From Trichoplax adhaerens (lineage: Eukaryota; Placozoa; Uniplacotomia; Trichoplacea; Trichoplacidae): DNA of 28,097 nt. Position 1 is the stretch's first letter. The number at the start of each line of letters is the position of its first letter. Position numbers and translations under genes: made by a program. Below the pieces are notes generated by a model. The model did no database searches. It was not told the origin of the DNA and saw nothing but the letters and a program-made list of their open reading frames with translations. Shown here one piece after another: positions 22,601-27,684 of the stretch. The stretch spans positions 6,504,043 to 6,532,139 of the forward strand of contig NW_002060945.1 of assembly GCF_000150275.1 (NCBI RefSeq), written 5' to 3'.

Positions 22601-24892
22601 ACCTAAGTGAGCCATTTCTATGTGAGATAAAAAGTTTGCTTGTTTCTTATTGTTGAAAAACAGTTTAAATGGCAAAAGGCTTTGGTATCTATGTTCCTTA
22701 ATAAGAAGTATGAACTGTTCTCCATGACCGTCGTTGTATTGAACATAGTAGCCATGATGTTCATCTATTACCAACAATCGGCGTCGATTACCCAAGTCTT
22801 AAATATCCTTTCTATAACTATTTCGTAGTGAATTACGTCTCATTACAAGCATTTCTATTAAGTATCGCTTAAGTTAAATCATCTCATATGAAGTTTACAT
22901 AGCAATCCAGTTTGTAATTTGAATAAGATTTCGTTGCATTATTTTTCTTGACGCGCTGTCGATTGCAGATATTCTCAATTATGGTTTTACATGCTTCTAC
23001 ACACTAGAATGCATCTTGAAGTTTTTGGCATTTCGTATCTACTTCTTCAAAGATATATGGAATATTTTTGATCTAATTATAGTATTGGCTTCCATTACAG
23101 GAATTGTCTTAAGCAACTTGGCATCTGTGACATTTCGAGTTAGTCCGGCCATTATACGAGCTATAAGAATATTTCGAATTGTGCGAATGATCCGTTTACT
23201 ACGCCATGCTCAAGGAATGCGTCGACTGCTTATGGCATTAATTGCGTCTATACCAGCTCTCTTTAATATTGCTATTTTAATTGCAGTAGTCTCATTTGTT
23301 TACGCTATCATTGGAATGTCGGTTTTTAGCCATGTTAAATATCACGGTGTCATCACTAAAAGTCTCAATTTTGAAAATTTTGTAACTACAAGCATTATAC
23401 TCGTCCAGTTTAGTACTGCTGCTGGTTGGACAAATTTTCATCACGCATTATCTATTCAGCCACCTAAATGTACATCAGCATCTGCGATACCAACCTTTGT
23501 GCCTACTGGGAACTGCGGAAGCCCTCATCTAGCTACCATTTATATTATTTCTTATATTTTATTGACCTGGTTCGTACTAATCAATTTATTTGTCGCTGTA
23601 ATCTTGAGTAATTATCAAGACTGCGTCGATGCTGATTCAGCTACAGTATCCGAAGAAGATATCAGTGCTTTTTTGAGACATGGGCTAAATACGATCCAGA
23701 AGCAACGCAATTTATCCATTATGAAGAACTGTCTTTGCTATTAAATGAATTACCACCTCCCTTTGGCACTCCAATACCCAATATATACGTTTGCATTAGC
23801 TTAAATCTACCAGTCTATTATGGAGGTAATATTCATTGTTTGGATGTTATTGCTGCTTTGCTCAGCAAAATAATGGAAAAGGTAATCGATGAAATTAGTC
23901 AAGAATTTAAAGACGAATACGAGCAATTACTAGAAAAAATTCATGGTGTATTTCATACCAAATTTCCCAAATGGAGCAATAAATCTGGTGAAACAGTGAC
24001 ATCAAGAGTTTTGAGTGATGAAGTTGAACCTGTAATACTATTAAGGTCGAGTTTCCGGCGTTGGAAAGCTTTGACATATAAAAGAAGACAAGGTTACGAC
24101 GTTAACTTTAATTGGATACTTATTATGTGATGAAGGGTTCGATGAATTAGCGGTAGCGGATTAGTACTATACGGAGAATAAGATTTTAGCCGAAAAAGGA
24201 TATTTATTGCATATTATAATTATATACAATGTGGTAGTTACGGTAAAGTAGCGTGTAAGCTATCGTGAAGTCACGCGAGACAATACTAATACTGTGACTA
24301 TAACAACTAACGAAATCTGAGGTAGAAATCGATAGTATTGATAGTTTTAAAGATAGGATATATGCAAAGAAGAAGAATGTAGTACTAGATATAATATATA
24401 CCATAATAGATTACTGTTAGATTCCTCACTCGTTATACTTCTCGTACTATACTGTACATATGCAGTACTAACGTTTTTGCTTTCTAACATTGCAGTAGAA
24501 AACAGTTTTAGAAAATAGCGAAGACTGTACGCGCTAAAAACGATAAGCTATATTTGGCTATAGTACAATTAGACCTAAAAATCTCTATATTTTAGAACAA
24601 TATTGAATGCCTATATTTAAGAATATATTAAAGTTATAATGCAATCTGATTAAACCATAGTTTAACAAGTCTATCTTTTGATTTATCGGTAATTTTCCTT
24701 AATTATAATATGACATCATGATATACACTAAAATATGTATTTCAAAGATGAAAGTAAATAAAATGTATAAATTTGGTGAATAATTTGTAGGCAAGATTAA
24801 TCATATATTAACACGGGATATACTATTGACTTGTATCTCTTTTACTTTCAGCAAGGAAAGAATCGCTGAGACAAGCAAATATCAAATTGTAA
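4398..24892 (+). CDS. Complete voltage-gated sodium channel alpha subunit (Nav2-like), 25 exons
   Basis: Gene-level entry for a plasma-membrane, voltage-gated, cation-selective channel with four homologous six-helix domains. Coding exons: 4398-4610, 6290-6417, 7045-7356, 8646-8737, 9072-9284, 9448-9505, 9599-9743, 9903-10040, 10243-10720, 11807-12036, 12206-12391, 14017-14358, 14434-14677, 14761-15744, 15808-15912, 15993-16600, 18049-18267, 18500-18673, 18896-19012, 19970-20284, 21072-21209, 22221-22343, 22664-22802, 22969-24092, 24852-24892. The lengths sum to 6,866 nt. That equals 2,289 codons including the stop once the base missing at 23669-23674 is counted, so every other junction is phase-consistent. 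The filter reads D (9717-9719), E (14263-14265), D (20240-20242), A (23421-23423). Nav rather than Cav is supported by TQDxW, CGEW and xAGW in the pore, the short III-IV linker and the IHCLD C terminus. The protein exceeds the usual ~2,000 residues because of a long II-III linker. Nav2-like is inferred from the non-DEKA filter. Confidence 0.93.
4611..6289 (+). other. Intron 1
   Basis: GTAAGA ... TTTTATTTTAG, 1,679 nt, AT-rich. It contains a perfect 20-bp inverted repeat at 5105-5154 and otherwise nothing recognisable. The minus-strand ORF at 5133-5318 overlaps this hairpin and looks like chance. Confidence 0.7.
5105..5154. repeat. Perfect 20-bp inverted repeat with 10-nt loop
   Basis: Arm 5105-5124 (CGGCATTTTGCAAAATACCT) is exactly complementary to arm 5135-5154, with the loop at 5125-5134. 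A further degenerate direct copy (AATCCCTTAGGTACTTTGCC) follows at about 5155-5174. It could fold into a strong hairpin in DNA or pre-mRNA, and might be the tip of a fold-back element. Confidence 0.9.
6290..6417 (+). CDS. Nav exon 2: N-terminal segment before domain I S1
   Basis: The acceptor is TTTTATTTTAG at 6289, phase 0. The product begins TFCVIAKRFG and ends YVRYIAIKIVTH. These align with the Nav elements TFIVLNKGK and IRRLAIKILVH, which form vertebrate SCN exon 2. The exon ends in phase 2 after CA, immediately before ATATCCTTTTG (6418 on), a consensus AT-type U12 donor. As recalled, the vertebrate homologue is also split in phase 2 at this residue by an AT-AC intron. The segment is too short for simple ORF scans but the homology is clear. 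Confidence 0.85.
6418..7044 (+). other. Intron 2, putative U12-type (AT-donor) intron
   Basis: The donor ATATCCTTTTG matches the U12 consensus RTATCCTTT. The branch-site-like ATTCTTAAG (7023-7031) lies 14 nt upstream of AG at 7043-7044, a suitable U12 spacing. Other phase-compatible ends are AG 7046-7047, AC 7067-7068 (an AT-AC intron, but about 27 nt from TTGTTTAAT) and AG 7085-7086, so the exact acceptor is uncertain. No coding content was recognised. Confidence 0.7.
7045..7356 (+). CDS. Nav exon 3: domain I S1 to start of S3
   Basis: Encodes S1 (VFYIMWSILINILLLLML), S2 (YNVIYTVEMALKIIARG) and the strongly conserved FTFLRDPWNWLDLFIVTIG leading into S3. The donor is ATAGG/GTAAAT at 7357, phase 2. 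The 5' boundary is uncertain by up to about 14 codons: starts at 7045, 7048, 7069 or 7087 all fit the incoming phase. With 7045 the protein carries a polar insert (SRHLCRYTVENKRRDRQD) before S1 that other Nav channels lack. Starting at 7087 would remove most of it. Confidence 0.88.
7357..8645 (+). other. Intron 3
   Basis: GTAAAT ... CTCCTTATAG, 1,289 nt of AT-rich sequence. The ORF at 8048-8254 is low complexity (Ile/Tyr/Asn-rich), has no similarity to the channel and is rejected as coding. No alternative copy of the S3-S4 exon was seen. Confidence 0.65.
8646..8737 (+). CDS. Nav exon 4: domain I S3-S4 voltage sensor
   Basis: A 92-nt exon, entering in phase 2 and leaving in phase 1. It encodes the end of S3 and S4 (VSVIRVFRAIRMFTIISG), aligning with ALRTFRVLRALKTISVIPG. 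Three arginines are kept, but the fourth charge (normally Lys) is Thr (ACA, 8725-8727). As recalled, 92 nt is also the length of the vertebrate SCN exon at this place. Acceptor CCTTATAG at 8645; donor TCAG/GTTCAG at 8738. Confidence 0.92.
8738..9071 (+). other. Intron 4
   Basis: GTTCAG ... TTCTTAACAG, 334 nt. Nothing further recognised. Confidence 0.75.
9072..9284 (+). CDS. Nav exon 5: domain I S4-S5 linker, S5 and start of extracellular turret
   Basis: Enters in phase 1 and completes the Gly codon of GLKSILNAIFQS. S5 follows (LTLYFLCGVSLLGVQLFMG), then a Cys- and Asn-rich extracellular stretch (RKCCKTYNWNQT). The donor is AAA/GTGAGA at 9285, phase 1. The open frame runs on to 9370, but that extension lacks channel features, while using this donor joins the following turret exon in phase. 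Potential N-glycosylation sequon NQT. Confidence 0.92.
9448..9505 (+). CDS. Nav exon 6: small domain I turret exon
   Basis: A 58-nt exon bounded by ATATTTCATAG and AC/GTAAGT. It enters in phase 1 and leaves in phase 2, exactly bridging exons 5 and 7. It encodes NWLYSDGSTVLCSNSSINT, aligning with the LLCGNSS-type extracellular loop of Nav domain I. The sequon NSS is present. It is recognisable only by homology plus splice-phase fit. Confidence 0.85.
9599..9743 (+). CDS. Nav exon 7: domain I pore loop with filter Asp
   Basis: Encodes ACPSGYSCYEG (aligns with KCPEGYICVKAG), then LNFDNFLASLYVNLQ and the pore motif IITQDQWDSDYQS. The filter residue is Asp at 9717-9719, as in other Nav channels. 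The next residue, usually Tyr, Phe or Cys, is Gln. Acceptor CTTTTTATAG at 9598; donor CA/GTATAT at 9744, phase 0. Confidence 0.93.
9903..10040 (+). CDS. Nav exon 8: domain I S6
   Basis: A phase 0-0 exon of 46 codons. S6 is WYFFYFLAIIFLGSDYLLNL followed by ILAVVSMAY, matching the family pattern FLGSFYLINLILAVVAMAY. It ends in a charged helix (SKQEQLRSEQ) that starts the I-II linker. Acceptor TTCTCTTTAG at 9902; donor CAA/GTAATA at 10041. Confidence 0.94.
10243..10720 (+). CDS. Nav exon 9: I-II cytosolic linker
   Basis: Enters in phase 0 after ATTATTAG (10242) and continues the post-S6 helix (QNNFEKMVRTSRDQ). The rest is a hydrophilic Ser/Asn/Asp/Pro-rich segment (SPPHLWYPPRRKN, SPLPASPHLSVPN) typical of the poorly conserved I-II linker. 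Donor ATAG/GTAAAC at 10721, phase 1. Assignment rests on position, frame continuity and phase rather than sequence similarity. Confidence 0.85.
10721..11806 (+). other. Intron 9
   Basis: GTAAAC ... ATACCTTAG, 1,086 nt, AT-rich, with no ORF of interest. The 3' end TTAGTAG gives two acceptors three nt apart (11806 and 11809). Confidence 0.7.
11807..12036 (+). CDS. Nav exon 10: end of I-II linker and domain II S1
   Basis: Starts in phase 1 at 11807 or 11810 (tandem TTAGTAG acceptor, differing by one codon). A basic pre-S1 stretch (KKTVWKRFRKVLLK) leads to S1 (FEIFIMSCVLADFVVIAIS) and PLEPKFWESMAEY. Donor TAT/GTAAGT at 12037, phase 0. Aligns with the KFKHVVNLIVMDPFVDLAIT region of Nav domain II. 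The antiparallel ORF at 11817-12146 is a shadow. Confidence 0.9.
12206..12391 (+). CDS. Nav exon 11: domain II S2-S3 and start of S4
   Basis: Phase 0-0. S2 is VFAALFFVEMILKLIALSP, and DSWNILDGVMTITGLVDVIL follows, matching GWNIFDGIIVSLSL. S4 begins with SALKTLRV. Acceptor GGAATATAG at 12205; donor CGTGTG/GTATGT at 12392. The open frame runs on to 12466, but the domain II S4 continues in frame at 14017. Confidence 0.93.
12629..13085 (+). repeat. Dispersed repeat, copy A
   Basis: Similar over its length, in the same orientation, to copy B at about 24126-24645. Anchors such as ACAATGTGGTAGTTAC (12736 and 24226), GTAAGCTATCGTGAAG and AACTAACGAAATCTGAGG (12815 and 24305) keep a constant 11,490-nt offset. 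It has no obvious ORF and no terminal inverted repeat that I can see. Probably a non-autonomous interspersed element; the ends are approximate. Confidence 0.85.
13195..13900 (+). repeat. Degenerate tandem repeat of about 140-150 nt
   Basis: Recurring blocks include CAATGTTAGTC/CAATATTAGTCC followed by (C)TAAAATCRATTGAA (13251, 13387), and GAATTACCRTRTWTTAGTAATTAT (13323, 13474). A weaker copy appears at about 13830-13900. Spacing varies between 136 and 151 nt because of indels. Confidence 0.7.
14017..14358 (+). CDS. Nav exon 12: domain II S4-S5, pore and S6
   Basis: Phase 0-0. Completes S4 (FRIFKLAKTW), then S5 (YVGLMVLIYLYIFAVMGMKL) and the pore helix with FRILCGEWSDP. The filter Glu is at 14263-14265, as in all Nav channels. 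S6 begins ITFFVVAYVIGNLL. Donor TTATTG/GTAAAT at 14359; the frame would otherwise stop at 14391 before completing S6. Confidence 0.95.
14434..14677 (+). CDS. Nav exon 13: end of domain II S6, start of II-III linker
   Basis: Enters in phase 0 after a 75-nt intron (CTATTTTTAG). VLNLFLALLLSSLED matches the universal domain II S6 end, VLNLFLALLLSSF. The linker that follows is acidic and Asn-rich, then carries a cysteine cluster (CSLCARCHC) next to basic SKRKHS. Donor TCAG/GTAGCG at 14678, phase 1. Confidence 0.94.
14761..15744 (+). CDS. Nav exon 14: large II-III linker exon
   Basis: A 328-codon exon entering in phase 1 after CATGTATTTAG and leaving in phase 1 at CAG/GTATCC. It is wholly hydrophilic, with many Ser, Asn, Asp and Lys residues. 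Notable pieces: DPIADDASLADT, basic patches SRKKRFHRNKS and RPRFRRKRKSK, and several Ser/Thr sites in basic context. There is no similarity to known linkers, as expected for this variable region. A single long open frame with channel-compatible phases at both ends supports coding. Minus-strand ORFs at 14838-15050 and 15569-15772 are shadows. Confidence 0.88.
15808..15912 (+). CDS. Nav exon 15: II-III linker
   Basis: A 105-nt exon between TTTTTTCTACAG and CAAC/GTATGA, phase 1-1. It encodes a polar segment (EGDEGRQTTANNLSHSDPL ... METLQQ). Skipping it would preserve frame, so it is a possible cassette exon. The preceding 63-nt intron begins GTATCCTTTC, which resembles a U12 donor. Confidence 0.78.
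15993..16600 (+). CDS. Nav exon 16: II-III linker with 14-residue repeats
   Basis: Enters in phase 1 after TCTATCAATAG and leaves in phase 0 at CCG/GTGAGA. It encodes four tandem 14-residue units with a core of Q-(I/V/M)-D (about 16058-16225), then a Ser/Asn-rich tail ending SRNSYGPP. Nothing resembles the chordate linker. Assignment is by open frame, phase and position between domains II and III. The +2-frame ORF at 16335-16517 is a shadow. Confidence 0.87.
16058..16225 (+). repeat. Coding minisatellite, 4 x 42 nt
   Basis: Four in-frame 42-nt units starting at 16058, 16100, 16142 and 16184. Each begins with a small polar pair followed by Gln-(Val/Ile/Met)-Asp, for example NTQVDTSVNGRQEE and NIQMDQLADKRYKQ. 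Units 3 and 4 are the most alike (QMDQ shared), suggesting the most recent duplication. Confidence 0.9.
16727..16746. repeat. Perfect 20-bp palindrome
   Basis: TATGGCACTATAGTGCCATA is its own reverse complement with no loop. It lies 127 nt inside intron 16, just before the 228-nt tandem array. Confidence 0.9.
16840..17575 (+). repeat. Tandem repeat of about 228 nt, three-plus degenerate copies
   Basis: Anchor GCTACARTTCT occurs at 16864, 17091 and 17314, with a weaker copy at 17548 (spacings 227, 223, 234). Anchor GAYTTGAACTACGG occurs at 17024, 17248 and 17480 (spacings 224, 232). Other shared blocks include GGTATTTYAATRGGCT. Confidence 0.85.
18049..18267 (+). CDS. Nav exon 17: end of II-III linker and domain III S1
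   Basis: Phase 0-0. YYFPCFLRDAF and DWRLVRAITYIRRKALLVLD align with the CFPC...W..R..CY.IVEH stretch before domain III S1. S1 follows (HKIILLLIIMHSVLLV). Acceptor ACTTGCAG at 18048; donor TTG/GTAAGT at 18268. Confidence 0.9.
18500..18673 (+). CDS. Nav exon 18: domain III S2-S3
   Basis: Phase 0-0. VFNDKTIQSN gives the S1-S2 loop. S2 is YLTIFFTVELALEFISFG (aligns with VFTYIFVLEMLLKWVAYG), and SPWKIVDVIIVA opens S3 (AWCWLDFLIVD). The acidic charge-transfer Glu in S2 is kept. Acceptor CATGTATAG at 18499; donor GCA/GTAAGT at 18674. Confidence 0.92.
18896..19012 (+). CDS. Nav exon 19: domain III S3-S4 voltage sensor
   Basis: A phase 0-0 exon of 39 codons between TTCTTCGTTAG and CAG/GTGAGC. S4 reads NIINSIRPIRIIPRLGSLQ and aligns with [20 protein letters not shown]. 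Arg at the third, fourth and fifth charge positions is kept; the first two are Asn (18956-18958 and 18965-18967). Found by homology and phase. Confidence 0.88.
19013..19969 (+). other. Intron 19
   Basis: GTGAGC ... CAACCGTTTAG, 957 nt, AT-rich. No feature recognised. Confidence 0.75.
19970..20284 (+). CDS. Nav exon 20: domain III S4-S5 linker, S5 and pore loop
   Basis: Phase 0-0. VIVAALVLSIPSIVNVFLVC and IFWLIFAITGVQLFAG match the highly conserved domain III S5. An extracellular loop with three sequons (NST, NVT, NKT) is followed by the pore FHIATLDGWKRLMKSAVDARG. The residue aligned with the selective Lys of DEKA is Asp (GAT, 20240-20242). Acceptor CCGTTTAG at 19969; donor CGGG/GTATTA at 20285. 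Confidence 0.95.
20285..21071 (+). other. Intron 20, expanded by 172-nt duplications
   Basis: GTATTA ... GATTATTTTAG, 787 nt. The 3' third is a tandem repeat that carries copies of the 3' splice site. The first ~430 nt shows nothing recognisable. Confidence 0.8.
20725..21083 (+). repeat. 172-nt tandem repeat including duplicated 3' splice site
   Basis: The block TTAG-AAA-KATTAGA (20724 on), TTTTAG-AAATATTAGA (20895 on) and TTTTAG-AAAGATTTGC (21067 on, the real exon junction) recurs with its AG at 20727, 20899 and 21071, exactly 172 nt apart both times. Between the AGs, stretches such as TAAAGTATT, ATCATACTA/ACCATACTA and TTTTAATTCTAT are shared. Confidence 0.85.
21072..21209 (+). CDS. Nav exon 21: domain III S6
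   Basis: Phase 0-0. KDLQPKSLNNLPARLFFIAF and IVVGVFLTLNLIAGVIIDQF align with [20 protein letters not shown] and [20 protein letters not shown]. It ends SSRKK before donor AAAG/GTACGC at 21210. The frame stays open to 21281, but that tail has no channel similarity and the III-IV linker is found at 22221. Confidence 0.94.
21210..22220 (+). other. Intron 21
   Basis: GTACGC ... GAAATTTTAG, 1,011 nt. An acceptor-like TTTACAG at 21749 opens a 50-codon frame, but it does not resemble the III-IV linker and lacks a phase-compatible donor. Nothing else recognised. Confidence 0.7.
22221..22343 (+). CDS. Nav exon 22: III-IV linker (inactivation gate region)
   Basis: A phase 0-0 exon of 41 codons. SIQALFTESQLHWYRMMKRL aligns with [21 protein letters not shown], and KLIKSDPPPT aligns with KPQKPIPRP. 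The hydrophobic triad at the IFM position is Ala-Leu-Phe (22254-22262). Acceptor GAAATTTTAG at 22220; donor ACA/GTAAAT at 22344. Found by homology and exact phase fit to exons 21 and 23. Confidence 0.9.
22344..22663 (+). other. Intron 22
   Basis: GTAAAT ... TGTTGAAAAACAG, 320 nt, including a short ATA/ATT microsatellite-like run at about 22538-22555. Nothing else recognised. Confidence 0.75.
22664..22802 (+). CDS. Nav exon 23: domain IV S1
   Basis: Enters in phase 0. FKWQKALVSMFLNKKYELFS matches [20 protein letters not shown]; S1 is TVVVLNIVAMMFIYYQ. A normal GT donor does not give the phase needed by exon 24. Ending at 22802, before ATATCCTTT, gives phase 1 and yields QVLNILNYGFTCFYTLEC across the junction, aligning with NILYWINLVFIVLFTGEC. 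Confidence 0.9.
22803..22968 (+). other. Intron 23, putative U12-type AT-AG intron
   Basis: 166 nt. Donor ATATCCTTTC matches the U12 consensus. TTTCTTGAC (22944-22952) matches the U12 branch consensus TTCCTTRAY at 8 of 9 positions. Its branch A is 17 nt before the end of the intron at AG 22967-22968. Confidence 0.85.
22969..24092 (+). CDS. Nav exon 24: domain IV S2 to C-terminal IQ-like region (one frameshift)
   Basis: Large exon entering in phase 1. It encodes S2 (CFYTLECILKFLAFR), S3 (DIWNIFDLIIVLASITG), S4 with six regularly spaced Arg (IIRAIRIFRIVRMIRLLR), S5, and the pore STAAGW with filter Ala at 23421-23423. S6 (WFVLINLFVAVILSNYQD), an EF-hand-like domain, IHCLD and IQ-like VILLRSSFRRWKAL follow. 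At the T tract 23669-23674 one base is missing relative to the family: before it the frame reads EEDISAF, and after it ETWAKYDPEATQF continues in another frame. This is either a real null mutation or a homopolymer error. Donor CAAG/GTTACG at 24093, phase 1. Confidence 0.94.
24093..24851 (+). other. Intron 24
   Basis: GTTACG ... CTTTTACTTTCAG, 759 nt. Mostly occupied by dispersed repeat copy B. If the donor were not used, translation would stop at 24128-24130 after GYDVNFNWILIM. Confidence 0.8.
24126..24645 (+). repeat. Dispersed repeat, copy B
   Basis: Same orientation and order of blocks as copy A (12629-13085). It differs by an insertion of about 80 nt at roughly 24424-24505, which itself ends in a splice-acceptor-like TTTCTAACATTGCAG. 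The ends are approximate. The minus-strand ORF at 24204-24404 lies in this repeat and is not supported. Confidence 0.85.
24852..24892 (+). CDS. Nav exon 25: C-terminal end
   Basis: Acceptor TACTTTCAG at 24851, entering in phase 1. It extends the IQ-like helix KRRQ with ARKESLRQANIKL and ends at TAA 24890-24892. The charged helical continuation and the strong acceptor support it, but the exon is short and alternative 3' ends are possible. A candidate AATAAA lies at 25026-25031. Confidence 0.7.
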
Positions 24893-26100
24893 TTGATAAA
24901 GGCAATGGAGGTTATCCATCAGTTTGATGCAAGAAGATAAATTTCTGCGATTATCCTGGGATACATGGCAACATAAGAAAAACTGATAGTATGAAAAATA
25001 TGGTTGAATTATTGCTCGACTTAGAAATAAAAAGATTTAATTATTTTATCACTTAGTAATTAGAATACAAAATTACTATTTCTTGATCTAGAAATTTTAA
25101 TTTAATATTATTATATCCATTGCACTGTAAGCTATCTAAGCCGTCTATACACATACATTGTTATAAAGAATTATATTTAATATGAATCAGCTCCTTTAAG
25201 AGTTCGAGTAGCCTATGTAACAGTTACGGTCTAATTTTTTAATGAAACACGAGAAGATAGTATTTCACAGATTAATGGTAAAGTATGTAATGCATTATTT
25301 AGATACTTTTCCTTCCTACTAAATCACTGCAGCCTCAAGGTACATGAATAATTGTTAATATCATATGCATCATTTATATCAGATATTACTGCATTGTTTT
25401 ATTTTGTTCAATGATATTATTATGCAAATATGCATCAATAAGTGGTTCTATTCCATAGTTGTGATAAATTCTAATTCTATATAGCTATTAAACTTCCTAG
25501 TCACGACGACTACAGTATGAATGAATTTTGATTTACAATATATTGATAACCTTGCAATAGCTATAACTATGACTTTATACGTAAAATTAGGACACTTTAC
25601 GTTATAGAATATCATCAATTAGCTACATAAAATCTTGGCGAAATGAAATTGATATTAATAGATACTAGTACACTGAGCGGTAAGCAATGTAGCTTTCTAT
25701 ACTTCATTTGGGGCCTTTATGTAAATTTTATTTTTACAATGAAATTTTAATAACCTAGGACTAAAGTTTCGATTTTTCGTCACTTATAATAAGAATGCTA
25801 GCAGCAAAGTAATTCTGTTTTGTCCTGTTATATTTATTGCCCATACTTTATAGATTATATCTAATAAAGTTGTGATAATTCTAATTTTCAAAGAAAGGGA
25901 ATACTTGATTTTAATTGGCGAATAAGATCAATTTTTAGAGTTTATAATAATTAACTTGAGAAATTTTTCCCTTCAATATTTATCATACGTAATGAATCTA
26001 TAATTACTCTATTTGATGCAACAAACTATGTTATGGCATATCGTTGATGCTTCATTATCTACTATTGCCATATTTACAGGAATATCTCAATTGTGATTAG

Positions 26101-26370
26101 TTGAAGCCACCAACATCATTATTGCCAATTCTAGATGTATTTGGACAAGATCATTTCGAACGAAAGTTTCTGGCTAATAAGAATCAAATTTCAGATCGAA
26201 ACTGTCAATTATTCAAGTATCAAATGTTAAGCGATCAAGAATCTGATAGAGCTATGCTCTTTATCAGCTGGCTTCCATGGCAGAAAATGGAAAGTACTAT
26301 AATGACAAACCAATATTCACAATGTTCTAGCATTATACGACTTTTTAAAGAGTCTATATCGCTTTCATAA
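26101..26370 (+). CDS. Unrecognised ORF or possible exon, 89 codons
   Basis: Open frame starting at TTG (no ATG at its start) directly after an acceptor-like ATTGTGATTAG and ending at TAA 26368-26370. The composition is balanced (LKPPTSLLPILDVFGQDHFE ..., WLPWQKMES). It does not resemble a channel segment and does not fit the outgoing phase of exon 24. It could be the last exon of an unannotated transcript, an alternative 3' exon, or chance. No function is proposed. Confidence 0.25.
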   Translation: MKPPTSLLPILDVFGQDHFERKFLANKNQISDRNCQLFKYQMLSDQESDRAMLFISWLPWQKMESTIMTNQYSQCSSIIRLFKESISLS

Positions 26371-27684
26371 ATGATCTGTTCAAGATATTTTTAAGAGAAT
26401 TATAGATAAAACATAATAGATGCAGTTATTGCTGTCAAAATCCTATAAAGAATATCAAAACTTATTAATTTTTTAGATAATTGATTTTTCCGGTGGTTGT
26501 AATGTAGACAAATGTGATAGATAGGAAGGGTACAGCCAAAATTTCGTACATAACATCTGCTTTGGAGCTAATCAAAAATAGGGTCGTTACCAATTAGGTT
26601 ACATGCAAATCGACTAGTTCTAGTAGTATTTCACTTTCAAGCAGTATAAGGCCACAATATTGCTGTTATCATTGGGTTTAATTGTCTCGATATAAATGAA
26701 TTCATCCCACAATTATTTTACTTTCATATTTTTCTCTATTTAATAAGGATGTCAAATATTTGCTAGAAAATGAATTAGTAATTAGAAGAATTATCAATAA
26801 ATATGATTATACCAGATTATGCTATAAAGCAAGAATAATACAACCCATGACATCTTATCTATATAAATTGGCGAAATATCGGCCATAAAATGGATTATCT
26901 GGATAAATTTGTATGAAGTATTTGTTTTAATTTTATGACTGATACCCGTAAGGATTATAAATTTCTTAATTTTAAAAGATTTCGCCATAAAGAATGCTAG
27001 AGCATCACAATGTTCGTCTCTAGACAAATATATAAATATTGGCTTTGAAAATTAATTATGCCTAGTATCTGTGGGCATTATAGAAATCGTGATCTTCGGA
27101 ATAAGGCGTCACAGATAAGTAACTAAAAAAGTAAGTGCAGCCATCTAAATAAGTACGTACGATAATTTTAGAAAAATTAGCTGCACATGGCCCTTTAGAG
27201 TGGTCGCTATTTGTAGCTTTCAATAATAAATTTTAATTACACAAATTGTTCATCCTTCCTCATTTGTAATTAATTACATTAGTTGAATACTTTAGGATAA
27301 ATTTAATTAGTATAAATATAAATGATTTCTTATAAATTTTCCAGTTACATTATTAAGTATTGGTGTAAAAGGGATTTCAGGAGAATAACATGAAATAAAT
27401 CCCTTTTTGTAAAGTTTTACTAGGCTTTCGATTGATTCTATCATTGTTTTTAGTGTTAATAAGGAATTTTTTAAACAATTTACAGCAAATTTCATTCTAA
27501 ATTTTGATAATATGTAGTGAATATTAATATAGAGAGATTAGATCTATTGAATCATCTTTACTCTCATAGCTATTTATAGGTACCTAGATAAACGAATACG
27601 GTTATACGCGTATACGGCTATAAGATTCAATTATTCGCTATAGCAATTTCTGTACGTAAAAGAATTTACAGATATGATAAGCAT

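Noticed and set aside
24204-24404. 66-codon minus-strand ORF
   Set aside because: Falls within dispersed repeat copy B and is not kept open in copy A by inspection.
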